DNA from: Candidatus Zhuqueibacterota bacterium | Lineage (GTDB): Bacteria; Zhuqueibacterota; Zhuqueibacteria; Zhuqueibacterales; Zhuqueibacteraceae | Assembly: GCA_022616415.1 (NCBI GenBank) | Contig: JAKEEU010000031.1 | Coordinates: forward strand, 62,001-126,000 | Length of the DNA: 64,000 nt | Direction of reading: 5' to 3' | Part shown: positions 15,330-21,985 of the stretch, one piece after another | How positions within the stretch are numbered: the stretch's first letter is position 1 | Layout: each line of letters opens with the position of its first letter | Made by a program: the position numbers and the translations under genes | Notes under the pieces: model-generated | What the model was told of the DNA's origin: nothing | The model's input: only the letters and a program-made list of their open reading frames with translations | Databases searched by the model: none

Positions 15330-15575
15330 CTATAAGACAGTTAAAGCAAAATCCGGACATCGCACTTCGCAGAGCATGCAGCGATTGCACGCCTGCAAGT
15401 CAACGATAACCGGCAAATTGCCGCGCATCACGAAGACGTGCTTGGGGCAAAACTCCGCACAAATCGCGCAGCCCTTGCACCAGGCTTCGCGAATGAGAAT
15501 TTGCGCCAAACTGGTTTCTCTCAACGACGCGCTAACGCCGGCAGCATCATTCGTCTTCTCGTTTTGTATGTCCAT
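15330..15575 (-). CDS. korD: 2[4Fe-4S] ferredoxin subunit of the 2-oxoacid oxidoreductase
   Basis: An 81-residue ferredoxin with two cluster motifs, CKGCAICAEFCP and CNRCMLCEVRCP, each CxxCxxCxxxCP. It fits the delta subunit that takes electrons from the thiamine site of KorAB. The ATG at 15575 (MDIQNEKT) is chosen; a longer in-frame version would run into the upstream gene. It sits directly upstream of korA, the usual order, with a hairpin in the gap. Confidence 0.9.
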   Translation of the reverse strand: MDIQNEKTNDAAGVSASLRETSLAQILIREAWCKGCAICAEFCPKHVFVMRGNLPVIVDLQACNRCMLCEVRCPDFALTVL

Positions 15576-15610
15576 AATTTTCCTGAGTGATGACGTCGCT
15601 AAAATCCATA

Positions 15611-16069
15611 TCATCCACAATGCGCAATATTCTTGCGCAATTCGGCGGGCAGCCGCAACCGCGGCAATTGCCGCAATTTCTCCATCATCGCGTTGACGGC
15701 TTGCAAAAATTTTTCTTCCTCGGTCGCGGCGATCCATTCCAGGCGGAGCCGCGGCGCCTCGATACCAAAACCGGCCAATGTCTGCCCGATCTCAGAGAAT
15801 TGCGCCTGAATCTGAGGCCAATTCTCGTGGCATTGGCACGCTTCGCATCCGGCGATCAGCACGCCGTCGGCGCCGGAAAGAAAAGTCTTCACGACCTCGC
15901 TCATCTGCACCTGGCTGATGCACGCCACCGGCAGCCCGACGAAATTGGCCGGCAGCCTGCGCCGCGCCGGGTTGGAAACGTCGTAAAAAGTATACGCGCC
16001 CTTCTCGCACAAAAAACCAACGAGGCGCGGTTGCAGGTTAGTTTTGGCGTGCTCGGACATGCGATTCAT
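15611..16069 (-). CDS. MvhD/FlpD-like iron-sulfur electron transfer protein
   Basis: A 152-residue protein similar to the delta subunit of F420-non-reducing hydrogenase (MvhD/FlpD family). In the phrase GADGVLIAGCEACQCHENW the cysteines match the family's cluster-binding region (usually GCHPGDCHY). Further cysteines occur in FLCEKGAY and VACISQ. In methanogens it links hydrogenase or formate dehydrogenase to heterodisulfide reductase HdrA. Here no hdrA or hydrogenase is near; its position at the head of korDABC suggests an electron carrier or adaptor for that enzyme. This pairing is inference. Confidence 0.7.
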   Translation of the reverse strand: MNRMSEHAKTNLQPRLVGFLCEKGAYTFYDVSNPARRRLPANFVGLPVACISQVQMSEVVKTFLSGADGVLIAGCEACQCHENWPQIQAQFSEIGQTLAGFGIEAPRLRLEWIAATEEEKFLQAVNAMMEKLRQLPRLRLPAELRKNIAHCG

Positions 16070-16099
16070 GAAAGCCTTTCTTCCGAGACAATGAAACTG

Positions 16100-16309
16100 C
16101 TAAGCCGTCTTCTCTTTTTTCCTGCTTTCGAATGCCCGCACGCATGGAAAAATGATGCCGAGCATGATCGCCAAGCGAAATGAAGTGTCCCAATCCACCG
16201 CGCTGGTCCCGTGTACGATGAGATTGTAAAGAAAAGACACGATGACCGCCACCACCAGCGTTAAAATGAACGTGGCGACAAAGCTGATGAGAAAATTCTT
16301 GAGATTCAT
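16100..16309 (-). CDS. Small two-helix membrane protein
   Basis: A 69-residue protein with a long hydrophobic helix (about 7-31, FLISFVATFILTLVVAVIVSF) and a second one near 45-58, ending in a basic tail ESRKKEKT. The ATG at 16309 has GGAGT seven bases upstream, so it is probably translated. No family was recognised. It lies between the radical SAM gene and the kor operon on the same strand and could be the first gene of that operon. Confidence 0.6.
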   Translation of the reverse strand: MNLKNFLISFVATFILTLVVAVIVSFLYNLIVHGTSAVDWDTSFRLAIMLGIIFPCVRAFESRKKEKTA

Positions 16310-16363
16310 TTTCGGACTCCTCTAAAAAAATCCGTGTGCGTTTTTGATCCGTGTGATTTTTAA

Positions 16364-17407
16364 TCAGTGTGAAAGACCGGCAGCATAAAACTTCTTGCCT
16401 CGATGCTCTCGCACTTCTATAACGCCTGATTCAGTCAACGAATTCAGAACCAGCCAGATGATTTCGTGCTTGCAGTTCAAGCTTTCGGCAATCTCCTCAA
16501 GCGTGGCCGGATGGCGCGCGAGCAAATGCATGAGATCGTGAACCACCAAATGTCCCATCGCGGGCGCGGCCATCTCCGGCAGATCCGCAATAATCTCAAC
16601 TTTTGCGCCAAGAATCGCTTGCATACGCCGCAGCTCTGTCGCGGATAACGCTTGCGCTTCGCTTTCCGCCGGCGGCCGAACCACCGTATTGAGATGGACC
16701 TCGTCCGGCTTGATTTGGGCGATGGCATCGTGCAACAGCGCCATTTCTTGCGGGTTGTCATTGAGGCCTTTGACGAGCACAACTTCCAGCCAAATTTGGC
16801 CGCGATATTCTTTGCGAAAACTTTTCAAGCCGTTGACGATTGCATCGAGGTGCAACGTGCCGTGCGGGCGGTTGATCGCTTGAAAGGTGGCGGGCAAAGC
16901 CGCGCTCAACGAAGGCAATACGACATCCGCCAACGCCAATTCTCGGCGCACCTGCGGATCGTACAGCAAAGCGCCGCAGGTGAGCACGGCAACGGGGATC
17001 TTGGTCATCTGTTTGGTTTGCGCAATCATCTCGCCCAGCTTGCTGTGCAATGTCGGCTCTCCAGAGCCGGAGAACGTCAGGTACTCGGCGCGACCACCGC
17101 TTGCAAGATACTTTTCCAACTCCGCCGTAACTTCGGCAGCAGGCACGTATTCTTTGCGTTCAATAGTTTGATGTGTCGTGTGCCCGAGCTGGCAAAAGAT
17201 GCAGTTAAAGGTACACGTCTTTGCCGGCACCACGTCGATGCCGAGCGAGAATCCCAGCCGGCGCGAATGCACCGGACCGAAGAGGTAGCGATTTTCGCCT
17301 GATGACACGCCTGATGATAAATCATCAGGCTGAGACTTGCAAGACGGCTGAAGCCGCCTGCTCTGGCGGCCTTGAGATGATATAGGTTTTTGCGTCGTGG
17401 CATTCAT
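16364..17407 (-). CDS. Radical SAM protein (COG0731 type) with C-terminal winged helix
   Basis: A 347-residue protein. The radical SAM cluster motif is CTFNCIFC (Cys65, Cys69, Cys72), preceded by RYLFGPVHSRRLGFSLGID, the signature of the Tyw1/YfkA-related COG0731 group, and followed by TFSGSGEPTLH. From about residue 285 a winged-helix-like domain appears (HPATLEEIAESLNCKHEIIWLVLNSL). The reaction is unknown. Residues 5-38 are absent from the paralogue at 52047-53023 and are coded by a palindromic stretch (GCCTGATGAT-AA-ATCATCAGGC at 17309-17330), so a repeat seems to have inserted into the gene's 5' end. Confidence 0.82.
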   Translation of the reverse strand: MNATTQKPISSQGRQSRRLQPSCKSQPDDLSSGVSSGENRYLFGPVHSRRLGFSLGIDVVPAKTCTFNCIFCQLGHTTHQTIERKEYVPAAEVTAELEKYLASGGRAEYLTFSGSGEPTLHSKLGEMIAQTKQMTKIPVAVLTCGALLYDPQVRRELALADVVLPSLSAALPATFQAINRPHGTLHLDAIVNGLKSFRKEYRGQIWLEVVLVKGLNDNPQEMALLHDAIAQIKPDEVHLNTVVRPPAESEAQALSATELRRMQAILGAKVEIIADLPEMAAPAMGHLVVHDLMHLLARHPATLEEIAESLNCKHEIIWLVLNSLTESGVIEVREHRGKKFYAAGLSH

Positions 17408-17472
17408 TTTCTGTTTTATACTCCATGCAGAACTATCAGTAAACAGTCGCCTTCAGGCGACTTCCACCTCTT

Positions 17473-17583
17473 AGAGCGTATCTGAGAAGTCACTGACCGG
17501 TCACTTTTTGTGCGTAAAGTTTCGGGATTTCAACAAATTTAAGTGACCGGTCAGTCTCATTTTCTACTTTAGAGATACGCTCT
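17473..17583. repeat. Nested inverted repeats between sdhC and the radical SAM gene
   Basis: The outer pair is AGAGCGTATCT (17473-17483) with AGATACGCTCT (17573-17583). The inner pair is ACTGACCGGTCACTT (17492-17506) with AAGTGACCGGTCAGT (17541-17555), and each inner arm contains palindromic TGACCGGTCA. All arms are exact. There is no coding signal. The TGACCGGTCA core would also fit a dimeric DNA-binding protein. Confidence 0.75.
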
Positions 17584-17589
17584 TAGATT

Positions 17590-18042
17590 TCAAAACCCAA
17601 AAAAGTCAATCGCCCCGATCACAAAAAATGCACCCGCCAATAGCATTGCGCCGATGAACACCGGTCGCTGATGATGCACCGAAGTTCGATAAGGTGGCTC
17701 GGGCAAAGCCGGCTTACCGATGAAAAAGCCCAGCTCGGTGAAAAACAGCCGCAGGCCATTAAAGCCGTGAAAGAGAAACGCGCCGAACAACAAATATTCC
17801 AGCACGTGCATCAACGGCGTATCGAACCGCGCCATCAGATTTTCCCACGCCGCTTCACCTTGCAGCCGCACACTCGTGATATATAAATGAAAAGGCAAAT
17901 ACAGAATGAGCGCGATGCCGGTCAGCCGGTGCAAAGAGTAGGCATAACGTTCGATGCCATAACGCCCGCCGCCGAGCCAGCCCCACAGGCCGAGCTTGTT
18001 TGGCAGTTTTTGGGTGTCGTTGAGTTGCATGTTTATTTCCAT
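17590..18042 (-). CDS. sdhC: Succinate dehydrogenase cytochrome b subunit
   Basis: A 150-residue membrane anchor of complex II with three main helices. YSLHRLTGIALILYLPFH gives the first helix with a candidate haem ligand His38, and LFGAFLFHGFNGLRLFF gives His91 with the conserved HGxxGLR pattern. It anchors SdhAB and passes electrons to quinone. It is placed at the far downstream end of the sdh cluster, separated from sdhA by two extra genes. ATGs at 18042 and 18030 are both plausible. Confidence 0.85.
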   Translation of the reverse strand: MEINMQLNDTQKLPNKLGLWGWLGGGRYGIERYAYSLHRLTGIALILYLPFHLYITSVRLQGEAAWENLMARFDTPLMHVLEYLLFGAFLFHGFNGLRLFFTELGFFIGKPALPEPPYRTSVHHQRPVFIGAMLLAGAFFVIGAIDFFGF

Positions 18043-18088
18043 TGCTTTTTTTCAAGAGTTCAGCGAAGTCGGACTTGCGCTGACGGAC

Positions 18089-18610
18089 TCACTGGAGCTT
18101 GCAAAATTGTCGCGCAAGTCCGGCTTCACGTGCTTGCAGGTTTTGCGCTTCATTCAGAAAAGCCAAAAGTTCCCCCGACGTGGCATTACCTGTTTTATAG
18201 CGCCCGTTGGCCTCAACCACTGGAACCGCCTTCAAGCCTTTCGACAAAATAAGATCAAGTCGAAATGTAACGTCGAACTCGCGCAATTGAAATCCAAGCC
18301 CGGCTTTGAGATCCAGCAACCGTTTGCGCACGAGCGGGCAAAGCGGACAAACGCTGGCGGTATAGAGCGTCACCGTCAACGAAGCAAATGTGGCCTCGGT
18401 TTTCCGGACGGGCTGATCGGCCACGGAACCATATCCCACCCAGCGCGACAGGCGTGGAAACCAGCTCACGTAAACGATTTGCGCCACGATGCCGACCGCC
18501 ATCACCACAAAACCACCGAGCCAATTCGTTTTCAGGCCGATGAGTATTGCTACCACCGGAACGCCCACCCACGTGAGCCAGACGTTGGCTAAGTAACACT
18601 GCTGTTTCAT
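18089..18610 (-). CDS. Membrane-anchored glutaredoxin/thioredoxin-like protein
   Basis: A 173-residue protein with two hydrophobic N-terminal helices (WLTWVGVPVVAILIG and GGFVVMAVGIVAQIVYVSWF) followed by a thioredoxin-fold domain: VTLYTASVCPLCPLVRKRL with a CPLC redox pair and KAVPVVEANG, the cis-proline strand. The topology of the redox domain is not certain. The ATG at 18610 is preferred to an upstream TTG. Its position between the zinc-ribbon gene and sdhC hints at a role in assembling or protecting complex II, which is speculation from context. Confidence 0.65.
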   Translation of the reverse strand: MKQQCYLANVWLTWVGVPVVAILIGLKTNWLGGFVVMAVGIVAQIVYVSWFPRLSRWVGYGSVADQPVRKTEATFASLTVTLYTASVCPLCPLVRKRLLDLKAGLGFQLREFDVTFRLDLILSKGLKAVPVVEANGRYKTGNATSGELLAFLNEAQNLQAREAGLARQFCKLQ

Positions 18611-18649
18611 GGTGGTTTCCAAAATCAATAGTTTGTGCTTAAAATTGCC

Positions 18650-19165
18650 TCAACTTCTTTCCTTGCGTTCAATGAACTTGAGATCCGTCAGCACCCGCTC
18701 CGCTTTAATCACCTCCTGACAAGGAACCAGCACTTTGAATTCATTGATGAAATGGCCATTATAGTCACCCGCAGATCGGAATAATGTCCATTCAGGTGCG
18801 CCTCCGGCAAAGGCAGTCGCCTTGCGCGAGAACAGAAACGGATGCAAGCCTTCCTGCTCAAGACAACTCTTGGCGTATTGTAAGAGGGCAGTATCATTGC
18901 TACCAAACACGCGCGCCATGCCCTCAATAATCTCGTATTGCCAGTGGCGCTTGCACAAGAAAAGGTCGTTCACACGGCCACCGCATTCGGCGCAGAGCGC
19001 CTCACAACAAATGATGCATACGCCTTTTGCATCACGTTCGGGATGATTGGCGCAAAAAACGTTATCTTCGAATATACTTCCACACTTTGGACAAAATTCA
19101 TCCGATTCGGTTATTGGATTCTTGCAATGGCCGCACACGAGAGTTTCGCTTGTCTGTTCAGTCAT
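18650..19165 (-). CDS. Zinc-ribbon/B-box-like protein of unknown function
   Basis: A 171-residue protein. The N-terminal half is cysteine-rich: CGHCKNPITESDEFCPKCG is a classic double CxxC ribbon, followed by CANHPERDAKGVCIICCEALCAECGG ... FLCKRHW (given in part), a B-box-like arrangement of Cys and His. The C-terminal half has no zinc ligands and may be a DUF2007-type fold (LLQYAKSCLEQEGLHPFLFS ... FKVLVPCQEVIKAERVL). No catalytic residues were found. It is in line with sdhA and the glutaredoxin-like gene, but a repeat separates it from sdhA. Confidence 0.7.
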   Translation of the reverse strand: MTEQTSETLVCGHCKNPITESDEFCPKCGSIFEDNVFCANHPERDAKGVCIICCEALCAECGGRVNDLFLCKRHWQYEIIEGMARVFGSNDTALLQYAKSCLEQEGLHPFLFSRKATAFAGGAPEWTLFRSAGDYNGHFINEFKVLVPCQEVIKAERVLTDLKFIERKERS

Positions 19166-19204
19166 TGGACACCTCAAAATCCGGTGACAAAGTCAGCCAT
19201 ACTC

Positions 19205-19372
19205 ATTCGGGGTTGTTTTGTTGGTTGATGTGCTCCACGATGTCACTGCGAAGCGTTTCTCAGCGAAGGAATCTTTTGCTTGAAAGCCGGAGATTGCTTC
19301 GGCAAAAAGCGCCTCGCAATGACAACATACCATTCCATTAAATTTTAACCCTTTAACGAGTATAACACACTG
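19205..19372. repeat. Dispersed GTCATTGCGAG-type repeat, copy 1
   Basis: In reverse complement this reads GTTATACTCGTTAAAGGG, TTAAAATTTAATGGAATGG, TGTTGTCATTGCGAGGCGC, then GAAGCAATCTCC and, further on, CGCTGAGAAACGCTTCG. The same order of words appears at 58663-58850. The GTCATTGCGAG...GAAGCAATC core is a repeat type found scattered in many bacterial genomes. No coding signal. Confidence 0.7.
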
Positions 19373-19382
19373 AAATTCACTT

Positions 19383-21101
19383 TTAGTATTTTCTCTCCAC
19401 CGGCTTCCACGTCGTAATCCGCGCCGGCTTGTAAGTCAGCTTCGGGCCTTCGGGCGCGAAATGCGCCAAGGTATGCTTGAGCCATTTCTCGTCGTCGCGT
19501 TGGGCGAAATCACGCCGGGCATGCGCACCGCGAAATTCCTGCCGCGCCAAAGCCGAAGCCACCGCAACCTCGGCCAAATCGAGCAGATTGCCCAATTCTA
19601 ATGCGGCAACGAGGTCGGTGTTGTAAACTCGATTTGTATCGCGGACACGAATATTTTGATAGCGTTGCTTGAATGATTGAATTTTGCTCAAAGCCTGCTG
19701 CAACTCTTCGCCGGTGCGAAAGACGCCGACGTAATTGTCCATCGTCTGCCGCAGCTCACGGCGCAGCGCGTAGAGATTTTCCGCGCCAGCACTTGCAGAG
19801 AGCCAATGTTCGAGGCGTTTCTCCTGATCTTTCACAAAAGCAGCGGAAATTTTTTGCATGGCAACGGCCCCCGGCATATATTTCACCACCTGCTCGCCGG
19901 TGATTTGTCCCCACACCAAACATTCGGCGGTGGAATTGGCGCCGAGCCGATTGGCGCCGTGCAAGCTGGTGCAAGCGGCTTCGCCTGCGACCCAGACACC
20001 TTCCACCGCAGTTGCGCCGTTGATGTCACACTCGATGCCGCCCATCGAATAATGCGCCACCGGATGAATCGGAATCGGTTCTTGTACCGGATCGATACCG
20101 ACGAATTTCATTGCCAGCTCGCGAATGAAGGGCAAGCGCGCGTTGATTTTTTGCTCACCAAGATGGCGCAAATCGAGCTGTAAATAATTCCGTCCTTCCG
20201 GCGTCTTGAGGCCGCGGCCAGCTTCGATTTCAGTCATCATTGAGCGCGACACCACATCACGCGGCGCGAGCTCCATTTTACCTTTGGCGTAATGCTCCAT
20301 AAAGCGCTCGCCATTTTTGTTGACGAGATAGCCGCCTTCGCCGCGCGCGGCTTCGGAGATGAGGATGCCGGAAGGCACCAAACCGGTCGGATGAAATTGA
20401 ATGAACTCCATATCTTCAAGCGCGAGTCCGGCGCGATACGCCATCGCGAGACCGTCGCCGGTCACGGTTTGCGAATACGTGGTGAATCCATACAAGGTGC
20501 CGGCGCCGCCGGAAGCGATGATCAGCGCTTTGCCTGTAAGCGTGTGAAATTCGCCGGTAGTCAAATCCAATCCGACGAGGCCGCAGAACCGATTGTCTGC
20601 AATGGCAATGGCGGTGATGAACCACTCGTCGTAGCGTTTCCAATTATCATATTTGAGCAGCGTATCGTAAAGCGTTTGCATCTCGAAGAAGCCGGTCTTG
20701 TCCGCCGCATAAACCGCGCGCGGAAAACTGTGGCCGCCGAATGGCCGCTGATCGATGCGGCCATCGTCGCGGCGCGACCACGGAATGCCCCAATGCTCGA
20801 GCTGAATGATTTCTTCCGGCGCTTTTTGGGCGAACAATTCGACCACGTCTTGATCCGCCAGAAAGTCGGCGCCTTTCACCGTGTCCCAAGCGTGCAGCTC
20901 GAATGAGTCGCCTTCTTCCGGCCGCATCATGGCGGCGGTCCCTCCTTCCGCCGCCACCGAATGCGAGCGCATGAGCTGCACTTTGGAGACGAGACCGATG
21001 CTCAATTTGCCGTTGCTGCGCCGCGCAATTTCCACCGCCGCGCGCAAGCCGGCGAGACCGGAGCCGAGAATGAGGACGTCGTGTTGAATTGAAGTTTCCA
21101 T
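19383..21101 (-). CDS. sdhA: Succinate dehydrogenase flavoprotein subunit
   Basis: A 572-residue flavoprotein. ILGSGLAGLRAAVE (11-24) binds FAD, SHSVAAEGGTAA (His47) is the covalent FAD attachment region, and FIQFHPTGLVPSG plus HPVAHYSMGGIE carry active-site His and Arg surroundings. The enzyme oxidises succinate to fumarate, or the reverse. The C-terminal helical domain ends in YKPARITTWKPVERKY. It follows the DUF6448 gene by ten bases; sdhB lies 3.2 kb upstream, beyond a protease gene, an unusual order. Confidence 0.93.
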   Translation of the reverse strand: METSIQHDVLILGSGLAGLRAAVEIARRSNGKLSIGLVSKVQLMRSHSVAAEGGTAAMMRPEEGDSFELHAWDTVKGADFLADQDVVELFAQKAPEEIIQLEHWGIPWSRRDDGRIDQRPFGGHSFPRAVYAADKTGFFEMQTLYDTLLKYDNWKRYDEWFITAIAIADNRFCGLVGLDLTTGEFHTLTGKALIIASGGAGTLYGFTTYSQTVTGDGLAMAYRAGLALEDMEFIQFHPTGLVPSGILISEAARGEGGYLVNKNGERFMEHYAKGKMELAPRDVVSRSMMTEIEAGRGLKTPEGRNYLQLDLRHLGEQKINARLPFIRELAMKFVGIDPVQEPIPIHPVAHYSMGGIECDINGATAVEGVWVAGEAACTSLHGANRLGANSTAECLVWGQITGEQVVKYMPGAVAMQKISAAFVKDQEKRLEHWLSASAGAENLYALRRELRQTMDNYVGVFRTGEELQQALSKIQSFKQRYQNIRVRDTNRVYNTDLVAALELGNLLDLAEVAVASALARQEFRGAHARRDFAQRDDEKWLKHTLAHFAPEGPKLTYKPARITTWKPVERKY

Positions 21102-21111
21102 GACATTTGCT

Positions 21112-21741
21112 TCAGTGCTCGTGCGGGTTTGTTGTGCTCACGCCGTTTGATTCTCCGTGGTGCGTCGCTTTGCTTGCAGCATCATGATGCAGCCGCTCGA
21201 CATAGTGCATGAACTCAACATACGCGGCCACAAATTCGCGTCCTGCTTCAACACTTTTCTCCGCATGTTTCTTGGCCGCGATGGTGTGTTCAAAGCGTTC
21301 GCGAATTCCTTTTGCGACGTCATCCGTAATCATTTTTACCAGAACCTCAACGGACCCGCTCTCCAACGCTTTATCGGCAGCGACAACAGCGGGTTCGAGT
21401 TTGGCGCTGGCTGGTTTGATGCCGGTGTAAGGCTCGCCCTCGCCGGCGCGATGCAGTCGCACGACGGTTTCAAAAAAGTACATATCCGCGAGCTCTTTTG
21501 CCTCCGGCCCTTTGTTCCGCACCATCAACGTCTTTTTAAAAGCGGCTTGTGTTTCGGCTTCATATTCCTTTTTAATCCATTTGAGAACGGGGGTGATCCC
21601 ACCTTTTTCCAAAGCCGATTTTGCGGCCATCACCACGGGGCCGTTCATCGCATCGCAATGAGCGCGAGCCGTGCGCGGCAAAAGAAAACTCATTGCAGCG
21701 CAAGCTATCGCCATGCTAATAAAAATTGTTTTTGTTTTCAT
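21112..21741 (-). CDS. DUF6448 family secreted protein
   Basis: A 209-residue protein with a signal peptide (residues 1-27, cleavage near ARAHC), then HCDAMNGPVVMAAKSALEKG, the recognisable start of DUF6448. The body is helical and charged. The C-terminus is rich in histidine (RLHHDAASKATHHGES ... PHEH), possibly binding metal. The family's function is not established to my knowledge. AAGGAG lies before the ATG. It sits between the subtilase and sdhA and may be expressed with either. Confidence 0.75.
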   Translation of the reverse strand: MKTKTIFISMAIACAAMSFLLPRTARAHCDAMNGPVVMAAKSALEKGGITPVLKWIKKEYEAETQAAFKKTLMVRNKGPEAKELADMYFFETVVRLHRAGEGEPYTGIKPASAKLEPAVVAADKALESGSVEVLVKMITDDVAKGIRERFEHTIAAKKHAEKSVEAGREFVAAYVEFMHYVERLHHDAASKATHHGESNGVSTTNPHEH

Positions 21742-21813
21742 TAATAAGGCTCCTTTCTTAATTCATTCGCCCCCTCATCTTTTGTGTAAACCTCAAAGCC
21801 TATCTCTTTCGTT

Positions 21814-21985
21814 TTATCGATATCTGAGCAATTTTCTGATCATCACCGATTTGCCAAGTTGCATCCGACAAAAATAAATCCCACTTGGAACCTCGCGTCC
21901 AAAAGCATCCTTTCCATCCCAACGCGTCAAGTATTTGCCCATCGGCTGAAATTCGTCAGTCAGCTTTTTTATCTCCTGGCCAATA
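21814..21985 (-). pseudogene. Out-of-frame C-terminal sorting-domain tail of the subtilase
   Basis: Immediately after the subtilase's stop, another frame reads GQEIKKLTDEFQPMGKY, then TRWDGKDAFGREVPSGIYFC and a basic end RKLLRYR before TAA. This is the expected end of a FlgD/type IX secretion C-terminal domain that begins in the subtilase (NVPNPFSRQTEIAYQL ... AIFNIL). One G seems to be missing in TTGGCCAGG near 21980 (TTGGGCCAGG would restore the frame). It could be a real mutation or an assembly error. Confidence 0.8.
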
